Positions 24,001 to 36,192 of a DNA stretch of 64,000 bases are shown here, piece after piece. The stretch comes from Hofstenia miamia. Taxonomy: Eukaryota; Xenacoelomorpha; Acoela. Every line of letters begins with the position of its first letter. The first letter of the stretch is position 1. The position numbers and the translations under genes are program-made. Under the pieces are notes generated by a model. The model had not been told where the DNA came from and did not search any database. It saw only the letters and a program-made list of their open reading frames with translations. Where the stretch lies: assembly GCA_004352715.1 (NCBI GenBank), contig SCFE01000059.1, forward strand, positions 1,765,338 to 1,829,337, given 5' to 3'.

Positions 24001-25249
24001 CCTGCCAATAGGCTTTACATAAATCAAGGCAGGAAAAGAATTTATATCTACTGGCATCATATAGAAGATCCTCGATTCTAGGCAATGGATAAGCATCTTT
24101 GATAGTGACATCGTTCAATTTTCTAAAGTCAATACATAATCTGTACTTTTCCCCTTGCCGAATAAACACTGTTGGGGCAGCGTAGGGACTATTGCTTCCC
24201 TGAATTATTCCACTCTTGATTAGATCCTTCAGAATTTTCTCATATTCCGATTTGAGATTTTCTGGAACCCTGCGGACAGGTAATCGTATCGGCTTATCCT
24301 GCTTTTCCTCAATCGCATGTTCTTCTCCAATTGCTTGCCCCACGCTTATCATACCATAATTAAAAACTTTACTCTTACTCTGAAGTATTGAAATGAGTGA
24401 TCTCTTCTCCTTATCATTTAGATGTGAGTGGGTGTCATTATTTACAGTAGGGATCTTAACACTAGACAACTCTTCTAGATCATGAATGGCGGTACATATA
24501 GATAAGCAGGAAGTCTCTACACTCTCAACCCAAACTGGTACTCCTATTATCTGTACATCTGATTTATTAAATCACACAGGATGTTTCGATCCATTAAGGA
24601 TGGTGACATAGGTCTTTCCTGAACTTACTTTACATAAATCAGGGGAAAAAGAGATGCCTTTAATATATTTGCCTCTTTGGCCAGCTATCATCACTTCTCC
24701 ATTCATCTCGGAATTCGAAAACACAGCTACTTGGGTCCAATGCTTAGCTTCTAAGTTGACAGGCTCATCTAAATCAAACACAACTTCTTGTTCGGGAATT
24801 GTAGCTAACTGAGTGGCTTCTTGATCTTTTATAGATATCGTATTACTTTTATAATCAATCACACATGAGTTTCTCTCTAAAAAATCATTCCCCAAAATCA
24901 AATCATAGGGGAGTTTATGATTTGCTGTATCGATGACAATGAGATCTACTTTGAATTGTTCAGCACAAATCTTCAAAATGGCATTTCGTAGCTTTCCTTT
25001 CAATGAAATTAAATTTCCCGACGCATCAATGAGTTTAATATTGGATGAGGGATTTACTGAATCATGGGTAAAGCAAATGTCTTTGCAACATTCATCACTA
25101 ATGATTGAAGCAGCAGCTCCGGTGTCAATTGTAGCATTAATAATTCGTCCGTTCATTTCCACAGGAATCAGGTTTTTCCTTATCAGATTAGTGATAACCA
25201 ATACATCCCATGCGCGGTTTAAAGGAGTCGGTGCTCCATCTAATTTAAA
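21056..25249 (-). pseudogene. Gypsy-1 pol (protease, RT, RNase H, integrase), stop-riddled
   Basis: One continuous frame of about 1,400 codons, -1 relative to gag. Protease: IDTGAAASI with ILGNDF. Reverse transcriptase: LCIDFRKLN, FSCLDLCKAYW and catalytic YIDD. RNase H: VDCDASAVAISGV and YFSRKL. Integrase: HERGH and CGKC zinc finger, catalytic D in VDHFTKYA, D in SDHGPQF and E in GLVERLNRT, then a GPF-type module. Stops: TGA at 24572, 23486, 23294, 22931, 22133 and 21674; TAA at 22868 and 21761; TAG at 22439 (lowest coordinate given). No frameshift occurs. At 23486 the stop sits where a W is expected. At 21761 and 21674 the related Gypsy-2 has Q. All catalytic residues survive. Confidence 0.85.
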
Positions 25250-27015
25250 TATGGTGATTCGTCCTCTGTCAAATCGACTAAAAGTGTGTTGGAGAAAGAT
25301 GAAGAAGGGTCATCAACTAAGAAGCCCTCACCTTCAGCAACAAGTTGGATCTTTGCCTTACAATTAGATTTTAAATGTCCTTTCTCGCCACAATGAAAAC
25401 ATCTCACTGAGGCCATGTCAACGTCTTTCTTCAAAATTGTTTTCTTGGGTTCATATCTCACTTTTACCCCAGCTAATTCATGAAGATCTTTATCAATTCG
25501 ACTAGAGTTATAAATCATGTAAACAACACTAATTGCCTTTCTTATAATCTCGTGCAGACTATCCTCTGGATCACATTTCATTTCCAGGCGACTACGAATA
25601 GAAGAGAGAAAACCCCTACAAATATAAGAGAAGAGGTCATGCCAAGAGTATTCAGGAGACAAACTGCTTAATCGAAAAAGTCTTTCAACTTGTGTGATGT
25701 AATTACGAATGTCGTCCCCTCTCTTAAAAGACATATCGCAAAGTAAAGTCTTGTATTGGTGTTTTATGTGAGGGGCTTGATAGTGATCCTCAAAAAACCC
25801 AACTAACATTTGATAGTCAGTCTTGATATTCCGATCTAACATCATATATTGATTGTATGCTAAACCACTTAAATACAGTGGAAACTGCGATACAGCACTT
25901 TCTTGAGAAGTTTTATAATGTTTCATGTGAAGTTCAAACAAGAAGAACCACTCATCAAAGGATTTCGAAACTGCATCGATTTGTCCAGTGAACTTAGGCA
26001 ACACTGAATGTTTACTGAGCACCAGTACTTGTCCAGGTGTCTCAAGAGGAAGAATTGAACGACAAAATCGGGGTTGCCTATCCGAGGTGTTCTCATTGAA
26101 TGGACTAGTTACGTCACTGATATGTTCTCTAGCTGTCAGTACCACAGAAGTGTTGCAAAATGGTTGCACATGGACTGACAGATTGTAATCAGTTTGAGGG
26201 GTAGCAACTGTAGCAAGAGTGGATGCCTGAGTGAATGTAGGATTAGACACCAACGAAGTGATACAAGATGAAACCGAAGTTGGGGGAACTATCATTTTAC
26301 TTTCATTGCACTGAGAAGGTATAGGCGCACTTAAGAAAGCAGGGTTTGAATTTTCACCTCCTCCAAATCGAATCATCTGTGCAAATTGATCGGTGATCTT
26401 CTCAGCCCAATCCCCTAAAGCTTCATTTAATGTAGCATGGGTAACAAAGTCATCAACAGGGGTTTTTAAGAGGTGTGCTTCTTCTGACTTTGCCATATTG
26501 GTTTTTAGTTCATGAATTTGTAGTTCCAATGCGACAGTGGATTTTAGCATCCGCATTTCCATCTTCTGGTACGCAATATGTTGGGTATTGAATTCAGCTT
26601 GGAGAGATTCAACTTGGCGCTCATTCTCCATTCTCATGGATACTTGCTGGGATAAGGCGTCTTTAAGGTGCTCAATCTCCATTTGGTGACTATCAAAATG
26701 TGGGAGGGAGCTCATAACATTATCAGCACGGCTATATGGACGCAATGGAATCGGGGGAGCATTTTGCGTATTCAAGACTCAACGGAGATGTTGCTGGAGA
26801 TTGGGGCTGCAAGTGCCAGCATTCTGGTACGGAATTGTTGAAGCATTCTGATCTCGCCTTTGAGCAGTTTGAGGTGGAGAATTAGAAGACAAATTTAACA
26901 ACGATCCAACAGTGCAAGGGGCAACGTCCTGGTTACCATCGCTTGCACAGGGGACACTCCTATCCGGAGGAGTCCCAAAAGTAGGAGAGTAAGTAACTGT
27001 ACGACTTGAATCCAT
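25240..27015 (-). pseudogene. Gypsy-1 gag with one internal TGA
   Basis: The frame runs from ATG 27015 to TAG 25240, broken by TGA at 26779-26781 after 78 codons. Downstream are a coiled-coil-like region, a capsid-like core (PKFTGQID, FPLYLSGLA, YITQVERLFRLSSLSPEYSW) and a CCHC zinc knuckle (CFHCGEKGHLKSNC) about 40 residues before the end. Gag packages the genomic RNA. The Gypsy-2 and 62.6-kb elements have related gags. Confidence 0.85.
25243..25249 (-). promoter_or_regulatory. Putative -1 frameshift slippery site, gag-pol
   Basis: On the coding strand the last two gag codons plus one base read T TTA AAT directly before the TAG stop. Slipping back one base gives TTT AAA TTA GAT, which is the pol frame. 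This matches the X XXY YYZ slippery rule. Confidence 0.65.
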
Positions 27016-27415
27016 TTAACTAAGAGGCAAACAACAAGAAACAATAACTACTATAACTGACAGTTGGGAGCACTTCCCAAACACAAAAACACACAGCTCA
27101 TAAAAATCACAGGATACAAACCCAAATGTGGGATACAGCGGCATTTGGTAATAAATCCAACACATAAAGCACTGAGACAAAACAGAAATTTAATGAGTAA
27201 CAACATAAACATCTACAAAGCAGAACACTTAAAAATTTTGGTTGCCTTTCCAATGGAGAGAAAAAGGATAAGTATACATCAGTTGGTAGATTTGCACTGA
27301 AATCCAATTGCAGTCAGGGGAAACAACTATCCCAGCTGACAAGCACCAAAACGAAAACAAAACCCAATCCAAACCATCAAAAGAGACAACAGAGAAAAAT
27401 ATTTCGTTATCACGT

Positions 27416-27437
27416 CAGCGTCCTGTCACGGACACCA
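27416..27437 (-). other. Gypsy-1 primer-binding-like site
   Basis: Directly inside the 5' LTR the coding strand reads TGGTGTCCGTGACAGGACG. TGG at the LTR edge is the usual start of a tRNA-primer site. The tRNA was not identified. Confidence 0.5.
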
Positions 27438-28354
27438 TGTAAAATCGTGGGCTGCATTTACACTAGAAAACTAATTGACTCTGCAGAAGGTTTTTCATAG
27501 AGATACAATGGCAGCCCCGATTCTGGGTAAACAGGTAAAAAGAGAACTTATTTAAACATTGGTAATTCATCCAAGTAATTGATACTTTAGGTAACTCCAA
27601 GATGACCAACTCACATGGCTTCCAGCCAAAGCGGAGTCTTCAGGACCAGTATAGTGCTCGACTTAGTGCATGGTGCTACCCTATTTGTCTTATTAATTTC
27701 TATCTCATAGACAAAAATAAACATCTCATTTTCATTGTTATCTCTCAGCTCACTAAATAATAGTCTGTAATTGCCAGACATTCGTGCTAGCCAATGGCAT
27801 GGTTTCATCACAGTGTCATAAAGTATAGGTGCATGTACGTGTTGAACATCGAACGAAAGTTTTATTATTGCCTTATGCGTAACCGTATTCATAACCTAAT
27901 AGGTCCACAATTTGGGCTGGTAAGATCTGCCGATCTCCAGGAGCTGCGTGTCGCCCTGTACTTTGAGAAAGCACTCCCAAATTGTCGCCGCACTTAAGCA
28001 ATTATTTTCATATTCAAAAAATAATAATCAAAATAACGGAAGAGAAAGTGAACAGTAATTGAAGCTAGATAAAATCTATTGACCTTTCTCAACAGTGTTT
28101 CTCAATTTATACAATTTCAAATAATTACCTGCCTTTGTTTACAACTACAGTTAATCACAAGATAGTCGTGTCATTGACTTATTAACTTCTCTCGCAAATT
28201 AAATTTGAGCATATAATTATGTAGCACCAAATCGAGGGGACATGACATGGTTTTCGTAAACCGAAATCAAAATAAGGGGATACGTCATACTGACGTCATG
28301 ACCAATATAAATATAATAAATAATAATCACGAATTTTCCCCGAGTGACTCTACA
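27438..28354 (-). repeat. Gypsy-1 5' LTR, 917 bp
   Basis: Begins TGTAAAATCGTGGG and ends GACTCTACA (+ strand). It should carry the element promoter, directing transcription to the left. It is followed by ATAA. Confidence 0.9.
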
Positions 28355-28358
28355 ATAA

Positions 28359-28864
28359 GGATTAACCGGTCTTCTTAGCCCAGTTTTTGATAATTAAACA
28401 GTAAAATAACTCCTTGTTTTGCAAAACAGTTTAATGTTTTTAAATGAAGCATTTAATCGTTTTATATTAGAATGCATACATTAAAATCATTGATTTTACT
28501 GCACTGGTTGTGAGTGAATGGCATGGTTCTTTAATAGAATAACACAGCTTGGTGATTCTAGCGTGGAGTTCCTTGAAATGTGTCAAGAACTTAACTGCCG
28601 ATCCTTTTATAGTGAGCAATTGGGCCATTTGTGACAAGGCTAAAGAGGGCTTGGGGGTTATATCCCCCCAAAATTAACAGATAAACCTCCCCAACACATT
28701 CTAGCCAGTTCTAATATTTAAAAAATTCACCTATAAAAAAAAATATATATATATTTAAGTTGTTAACATTCATTTTAGCCTATATGTGGCGTATACCCCC
28801 CCCCTAAAAATTTCATGTTAGCCTTGCCCCTGCCTTTATAGGATTTTATAAAGAAGCGAGGAGC
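28359..28864. other. Spacer with possible MITE remnant
   Basis: Around 28640-28840 a GGGGG...CCCCCC pair and a terminal CAGGGGCAAGGCTAAC (on -) with CAAGGCTA near 28637 look like ends of a small hAT-type element, but the ends and target duplication do not agree cleanly. Confidence 0.3.
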
Positions 28865-30580
28865 TTCACTGTTCACGAGAAAACGCAGAGCAGACGGAAT
28901 AAACGATCCATAATAATAACTAGATTTGGTAATAGGGAGAACGTATGACTGTCAAGTTAGATTATTAATTCAATGTCTCATAATTTCATCATTTAAAGAT
29001 TGATTGACTGAACTAACAATATTTTCAACAATGGCAACAAATTGCTTTTGAGACTTAGACTCGACAATATTTATAAAATCCTTCTTTTTGAGGAAACGGA
29101 AACCTTAGAGCACAGGGGCTAGAGGTTTACGGAGCAAGTTGCGTTAATGTATAGTAAGACTTGTAGCTAATGCAGTAGCACATTATAGATACTTGGGCTG
29201 GATATATGAGTTGAAAAGGATAATACGTTCCTTTGGTTGTGAAAAACGGAGATAATAGGCGATAGAACGGATGATGTAATTAATAGATTGGAAATGTTGC
29301 TTAACTTCATTATCTCAATTCAAATTAGAATTGATATATATGCCAAGATAGTGAAAAAACTTAACAGCAGGTACACAAAGACCATTAATAATAGGCGTAA
29401 TAGACAGATGAGGTTTCAGACGATTAATAGTAGGCATCTTGATATCAAAAGTAATTTCCTTAGATTTGTAACTGTTAAGTTTTAGATTATGATATTTAGA
29501 CTTGATATCACTTACGGCCAACTAATAATATCAAAGTCACTTTGATCGTAAACAGGAGCAAGCAGACGATTATCATCAGAATACTTTGCTAAAATATGAC
29601 GGTCGCACTTCAAATCATGTATATCACATGTAAAAAGCATACTAGATTCCCTGGGGTATATAAACAAGCATAGTTTTAAATTCAGTGTGATTTGTTCCTT
29701 GGAATTTTACAGCTTGCTTGAAATTTGTCATATATGACTTAAGCCAAGTTCTCAACCAAGGATAACAATGATTTGTTGAAGTATAAATTTTAGACAGGAG
29801 TAGATTCTGTAAGACAGTGTTGAACGCTGCGGAGTAATCCGAGAACCGACACTTCACGATCCAGTCATTATTATCAAGTACTTTACAAACATCGTCAAGA
29901 AAGCACAAATTGGCATCAAGGGTATTATAGCCCTTCTTGTAGGCAAATTGAAGGGGATCAAATTGGCCACCATAACCTTGTTTAAGAAAATCAGTTCTAA
30001 TTTTATCAAGACACCTAGTAGTAATTGGGGTAACAAAAACAGGTCGATAAAGGTTTTGATTATCGATGGAGGCAACTGGATTATTCGGTATTAGGGTAAC
30101 TATGCCCTTTTCCAAGCAAATAGATAATTAAGTTCTCAAAAACTTTTAGAGTAAAATTCAGAATATGACACAACTAGTGATAAAACACATATATTAAGCA
30201 CCTATGGAAGAACACGACCACTAGATGCAGAAACTTTAAATTGTTTAAATATAGAAGTCACTTGATCGGGAGTAACAGTGATATCAGTAGCTAGTGAGGA
30301 ATCACCAAAGAAACAACTGTCATCCTTGACGTAATCTGTATTAAACCTGAGGAAACAATCATTGACTAACGCCACTTTATTTAAGCTGAAGGACTGCCTT
30401 AGATTACACTTGATGGAGGTACCAACTTCTGTGAACATTTCATTTTTTGATAAGGAGAAAAATCTGTTTTGACGATAAAACCGGGATTTTTGAATCATTT
30501 TTCTCTGAACTTTATTAATCCAGGTTTTATTATTTGAAGCCAAAGCATGTCTCCTTTCCTGAACGAGAACATCCATATCC
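28865..30580 (-). pseudogene. Rex1/Babar-like LINE reverse transcriptase relic
   Basis: Frameshifted pieces on -: 30202-30576 (QERRHALASNNKTW and following), 29642-30115 (YRPVFVTPITTR, FDPLQFAYKKGYNTLDA, FSDYSAAFNTV, YIPQGI), 29315-29521 (FFHYLGIYINSNL) and a tail through INYIIRSIAYYLRFSQPKER to YYYGSFIPSALRF near 28900. The order and motifs follow Rex1-type non-LTR elements (LQFAYR, DFSSAFNT, YLGVHL). The YxDD motif was not found, and stops and shifts are many. Confidence 0.7.
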
Positions 30581-30784
30581 TTAATCTAATTGCACCTATT
30601 GAAGGTAACCTGAAAGGTAACCTGAAGGTTGAGAAAACGTATCCAATTTTTACTTTAAATATTACTTGAGAATTTCTTATATTCAGATAATTGGGAAGTA
30701 GTTTTTGTACATATCTTCTACCATTGATATTTGATTTGATATACTGTCCGTTCGATCAGCATTGCTGTTCTTCAAGTGAGATTT

Positions 30785-31385
30785 GCCAATATCAACACAT
30801 GCTGAACAAAGCAACAAAAATGCTTTTCATATTGCGATATAACGGCTAAACAAGCCTTATTACATTGAAAGCATGAAAACATATGGGAAAGTATTGTTAA
30901 CTATTTTGAAGAACGTCGTTAAGACATTTATATGGATCTGTGTAGAGTATATTGGCATAGTTAAAATGACTTAATATTAGAGCATATATCAATTGGATTT
31001 TTGCTTTAGTTGGAGGTTTTTGAGAAATTAAGTTAATTGCTTTAATCAATATGGCCATTTTTCTAATAACATGATTTAGTTGCTCTTCAAAATTTAGATT
31101 TATGTCAAAAATAATTCAGAGTTATTTAAAAGACTCAACCTGTTTTATTTGAATGCTATTGAAATTAAGTTTGTATTTTAAAGTATCAGTAGATTTGGTT
31201 TTTGATTTAACAATACAGAATTGAGTTTTTAGTGGATTTACTCTTAGTTTTATATTGTGTTTTGGAGTAGAGATCATGTTTACAAAGATGCTCGATAATT
31301 TGATTAAAAAGAATTCGTTCAAAAATTGTGCTGATTGGAAAAGTGATCGAAATGGGTCTATAATTTTCGCAATCTTCAAGATCAT
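30785..31385 (-). pseudogene. LINE RT thumb/C-terminal fragment
   Basis: The reading frame 31122-31385 (NPLKTQFCIVKS, KLNFNSIQIKQVESFK) continues, after a stop, into IIFDINLNFEEQLNHVIRK and LIYALILSHFNYANILY. This is the region after YADD in CR1/jockey-type reverse transcriptases. It is 5'-truncated. Confidence 0.6.
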
Positions 31386-31496
31386 TTCTTTTAAATCTTA
31401 TCTAAGAGTCAAAAGCAATATATTTTTTGCTTAATACATAAAAAGTCTATAAACTACAAAACACATTCACAATAACTATATAATATATTTACAAAA

Positions 31497-33960
31497 TTAT
31501 AATAGATTATTTGCACACTGTATATTTTCTATAATGTTTACTTCCCCGAGTGTGTTCTGGATTTGTAATAATGAATTTTTAAGTCTTTTCTTAAAATTTT
31601 TTAAATTGGGTGAATTATAAATAACTTTACTTAAATTATTCCACTTCATTGTGGTAATATATGAAAATGAATTCGGAAAAATACTATACAATTTTTTACT
31701 TCGTTTATTAGAAACAATATAATTGCTTAGAAACTTTAATGAATTTCATTGACGATAGTACTGATATATGATGCATAATGATTGAAAATCAATAGCATAT
31801 ATGAGAGAAAGAATATCATAATCAATTTTAATGTGATTTACGGACTCATGCTTTGGAATGTAATTTAGAGTGCGAATACTCCAATTGTACATTTTTCTAA
31901 GTGAAATCTTTTGTTTTGCTATTAGATTATAAAATAGAAAACTGCAATAATGGAAATGACTAATTATAAATGCATTAATCAATTGCTTGTGATACATTTT
32001 CCCTATATCTCGTACATGATATAACATTTTTACTCCATTGGCCATCTTCCTAATCTTAGAATTGGAAAATTGATAAAATTTTAAATGCTTATCTAACTCA
32101 ACTCCAAAGTATTTTACACAATTCGTTTGTTGTATAAGAGTATCTTGAATTTTGAGAGTAATCTTTTCGGAAGTTCCGGCGAGGTCTCTGGGATGGAATG
32201 TTATAAACTGAGTTTTATCTACGTTAATTTTTAATTTATTGAAAGTGAAATAATTTATTAGGGATTCAACATCCTTTTGCAAAGATTTTGTAGATATAAT
32301 TGCATTCTTTCCTGTATTTATAAGACAAGTATCATCGGCATATTGATATACTATGGAATCTTTAGTATATAATGATAGATCATTTATATAGAGCACAAAA
32401 AGAATAGGCCCCAACACAGTACCCTGGGTACTCCTTGATCTAGATGAACATACTTAGAGAAAACATTATTTATTCTGACTCATTGTCGACGATTCTCTAA
32501 AAAGCTCATGATAAAATTTACAGCATTTATTCAAAATCCCTGCTGTAATAATTTTTTTTTTCAAAATGTGAAAATTCATTTAGTTGAAAGCCTTACTCAA
32601 ATCTAGTAATACAAACGTACACGTTTGTTTTTTTGCCAAATTTAACTTAATTTTTTCCGTAATTGACAAAATAGCATCCGATGTACTGTGACCCATACGA
32701 AATCCAAATTGATTATTTGAGAGAATTTTGTTTTCGGCAATAAATTCATACATTTGAATGGTAATTAACTTTTCGAATAGTTTTGAAAATGGATGAGTAA
32801 TTGAAATAGGTCGATAATTTGGTGCGTCTAGCGGATCGCCATTTTTATATTCAGGGGAGACATCGGCGTCTTTCAGTGCTGGAGGGAATTCATTATCCAT
32901 TATACATTGATTAAAGGCTAAAAGTAAATGATCTCCAAATATGTGCAAATGGTTTTTTATAATGAAGTATGGTATCCTGTTAGATCCTATCGATTTATTT
33001 TTATCAATTTTGGCAACAATATTCTTCAGCTCGTGATAAGTTAACAGACGAAAGTTAAATGTATTAGAATTGACCTTGTGCTTATTAGAAACAATAATAT
33101 TTTTTGGAGGTTTATTAAAATGAAATTTACCTAGGTTTGCAAAAGTTGTATTCAAATGGTTAGCAATTTCAATCTTATTTTTTGAAATCGAAGTTCCAAT
33201 TCTCATTTCTTCAAAATCACAATTAGATTTTTGCGATAAACCTGCTAATTTTTTAATATAATCCCATTTATTTTTAGAGTTCGACAAATTTTTAAAATAT
33301 TCTTTTACGTATTTACTATGATTAACCCTGCGAAGTTTAGTAATTAATTTTTTTGCGTCGCGATAATTGCTCCAATTAATATCACTCGGAGTTTCACGAG
33401 CTAGTTGATATAATTGATTCTTATAAGCGACGTGGTTCCTAATCTCAGCGGAATCCCGTGGATTCTGATTAACGAAGCGTAGCTTTTGATTAACACGTTT
33501 TCGTCTATATGGCGCCAACTTCGTTAAAGCAAAATCGAGTTGTTTTTCAATAAATTTTAACATTTCATTCCCTGATTTTAAGGTATAAATGTAGTCCCAA
33601 GCAACATTTTTTAATAAATTTTCGAATTCTTTGTCCGAAAAGTTCGTATAATCCCGTTTATAGATAGATTTTCTCGCTAGAGTTTAAGAAGAATGATTGC
33701 TAACATAAATGCATAAATTGTGATCACTAAATGATTCAAATACGTAAGTACAGAAATTCAAAGAAGTATCAGTTAGGAAGTAAGAAATTAAATTATTGTT
33801 CCTAGTAGAATTGCTGTTATTTCCTATCAATATTCACAGCATATGCTATAGATTTTTTCTGATTCATATTTCGTAAAGAAGTTAGCATTAAAGTCACCTA
33901 GAATATTTATAGATTTATTTTCATTTATAGCAATGGTGTTATATTTGCATATTTTAATTC
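31497..33960 (-). pseudogene. CR1/jockey-type LINE, endonuclease tail plus reverse transcriptase
   Basis: On -: an endonuclease remnant (ILGDFNANFF near 33890, FSDHNLCIYV near 33720 with the catalytic SDH intact), a basic linker (LAPYRRKRVNQK), then RT in 32580-33563 (NYRPISITHPFSKLFEKL, NQFGFRMGHST, FVLLDLSKAF) and 31746-32417 (QGTVLGPILF, YADDT, NVDKTQ, FHYCSFLFYN), and a C-terminal tail (SYITTMKWNNLSKVI) at 31497-31691. Frames break at about 32,500 and 31,720. Catalytic YADD is intact. It is 5'-truncated at the junction with another copy at about 33960. Confidence 0.75.
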
Positions 33961-35640
33961 TTATAAAATTATTTAAAATGTAGCATATTGGTTCAGCTAT
34001 TAAGTCACCTGAGAGTTTTAGGAACCACGTTGGTATTAGAGAGGGTCCACTGTATTTATTTTTTAAACATTGTATCGACTTTATGATTTCATATTTTGTT
34101 GCAAAACGAAAACAGAAAGAGGTTGGAGTTCTATTGGATTTATTAAGGCAAAAAGTTACATTCATACCGTTGTAGTTTCCTAAATGTAGGAAAACTTCAT
34201 TGAAAGCATTGCAGATTTCCTTCTCATTTATCTTTATAGTATATTATTTCTATTTCTTCGGTTCGCATGTTTTTTCGATTTAGCAAATTGTTAACAAATT
34301 CCCACTTATTTTTTGGAAGAAAGTCTTTGATACTGAAAACGGGAATAATTATTACTTGCTTTCCTTATAGCAATATTACATGATTTTCTAGTGTTTGGGA
34401 ATTTAGATATTTTTTCCATTTCTGTTTCTTTATTTGGATTAAATCGATGCATTTAGAATGAATCCATGGCTTTGAAACATTATTTTGAGTTTTTTCGGCA
34501 TATTCGGATGAAAGAATATATTTTTCTGGGCAGCATATATCCAAATAGAAAAGTAAAGTTTTTGTAAAACGTGATAGCATTTTATTAGGTGTGAATGATG
34601 AATATATGGAATCCCAGTTTTCGATTTTTAAATACTGTCGAAGTTTTTCAACATTTTCTATTGATTTTTCTCGTATTTTTATCCAAGATTTAGAGTGTTT
34701 ACAAACTCTTAGTACATTCGAATAAGTAGCTATAAGGCAGCGATCGGAGTATGGAAATTCAAGACAAAAATAATTATAAGACGATGCATTTTCTGATATC
34801 ATGACATAGTCAATAAGCGTTTTACTATTAGAAGAAATTCTAGAATGAATTTTTTTATTTATTAGTGTAACATTGAAAGCATTGAGAAAATTGCCAAGCT
34901 TAATTTTTTCCTTATTGTTTAGAAGATTTACATTCCAGTCTCCCATTACCATTATATTCGTGTTATAACTCAGAGCAGTAGAAAATTCATCTTCTATTTG
35001 TAAGAAAAAATTATTTATATAAAGTCTTATTTGGACAATAATAGATATTTAATAATTGACTAATAAAATTTTTGTCTGGGTTTCGAATTTCAACCCAAAG
35101 ACTTTCATAAGTTGAATCTTTTGCTATATCTGTACTAAGTTTAGGTTTGAGTATTTTAGGTATTAAAAACATGACACCACCTCATTTTGTCTTATTAAAA
35201 TGAAAGGTTGGATTTCTGTCCTTTCTAAATATTTTAAATTTAGAGTTATCGATTGACCAGGACGAATTGTAATTATCATTTGTAAACCAGGTTTCAGTTA
35301 TGCCCAGAATAAAGTTTTAATCCAGTTCAGAAATGAATTGTCGAAATTCCGAATTTTTTATTGAGAGATTCTGAAAATTGATGTGAATATATTTAAAAGA
35401 ATTGGTGACTGCATTATGTTTGATAATTCTGAGTATTCATAAACATTATCAGCTTTGGAAGGCCCAGGATTAATCTTGATGCCGGATATAAGTAACATTA
35501 TTGTTATTAGAAAGTAGAATAAAGAATGTTTACATGTGAAACAAAACGTGTTGTATATGAGCTGTTTTTGTGCGGAACTTCACCGCATCTAGCAAATTTT
35601 CACAAAGGTATCACCATTTATTTTTCGTAGTTGACGTGGG
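33961..35640 (-). pseudogene. CR1/jockey-type LINE 5' part: leader, APE endonuclease, start of RT
   Basis: On -: near 35461-35515 a leader with ISGIKINPGP; then FILGITETWF (catalytic E), GGVMFLIPKILKP, ESLWVEIRNPDKNF; then 34365-34952 with GDWNVN, TLIDYVMI and SDR (catalytic H of SDH changed to R). It continues into an RT N-terminus (FATKYEIIKSIQCLKNKYSG, PTWFLKLSG) ending at about 33960 against the other LINE copy. Several stops. Parts are duplicated by assembly at 35675-36192. Confidence 0.65.
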
Positions 35641-36192
35641 AAATTACGACACCCAAACTTGTTATCCAGATTANTTGTTTAGAAGATTTACATTCCAGTC
35701 TCCCATTACCATTATATTCGTGTTATAACTCAGAGCAGTAGAAAATTCATCTTCTATTTGTAAGAAAAAATTATTTATATAAAGTCTTATTTGGACAATA
35801 ATAGATATTTAATAATTGACTAATAAAATTTTTGTCTGGGTTTCGAATTTCAACCCAAAGACTTTCATAAGTTGAATCTTTTGCTATATCTGTACTAAGT
35901 TTAGGTTTGAGTATTTTAGGTATTAAAAACATGACACCACCTCATTTTGTCTTATTAAAATGAAAGGTTGGANTTGGAAGGCCCAGGATTAATCTTGATG
36001 CCGGATATAAGTAACATTATTGTTATTAGAAAGTAGAATAAAGAATGTTTACATGTGAAACAAAACGTGTTGTATATGAGCTGTTTTTGTGCGGAACTTC
36101 ACCGCATCTAGCAAATTTTCACAAAGGTATCACCATTTATTTTTCGTAGTTGACGTGGGAAATTACGACACCCAAACTTGTTATCCAGATTA
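34915..36192. repeat. Two direct duplications around lone Ns (assembly joins)
   Basis: 34915-35212 recurs at 35675-35972, and 35455-35673 recurs at 35974-36192, with Ns at 35674 and 35973. The copies look identical by eye. Confidence 0.85.

Larger units (their letters stand above)
19134..28358 (-). mobile_element. Gypsy-1: near-complete Ty3/Gypsy LTR retrotransposon
   Basis: Transcribed on -. It has 917-bp LTRs (27438-28354 as 5' LTR; 19138-20459 as 3' LTR, enlarged by a 405-bp assembly duplication), TGT...ACA ends and an ATAA target duplication on both sides (19134-19137 and 28355-28358). Order on the coding strand is LTR, primer-binding-like site, gag, protease, reverse transcriptase, RNase H, integrase, a small third ORF, polypurine tract, LTR. 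Ten in-frame stops interrupt gag and pol but no frameshift is seen in pol. LTR copies differ at scattered sites, several of CpG-to-TpG/CpA type. It sits between the two MCFD2-like genes. Confidence 0.9.

Noticed and set aside
21056-25201. TGA recoding or programmed read-through in Gypsy-1 pol
   Set aside because: TAA and TAG also interrupt the frame and nine stops are too many for regulated read-through. Mutation is simpler.
24933-25367. 144-codon + strand frame
   Set aside because: Antisense shadow of Gypsy-1 gag and protease.
28600-28850. MITE bounded by CCTTTTATA and CCTTTATA
   Set aside because: The flanking repeats differ in length and the inner ends do not match each other as terminal repeats.
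34915-36192. Genuine tandem duplications in the LINE region
   Set aside because: Each junction is a lone N with near-identical copies on both sides, as in the LTR case where the artefact is provable by length.
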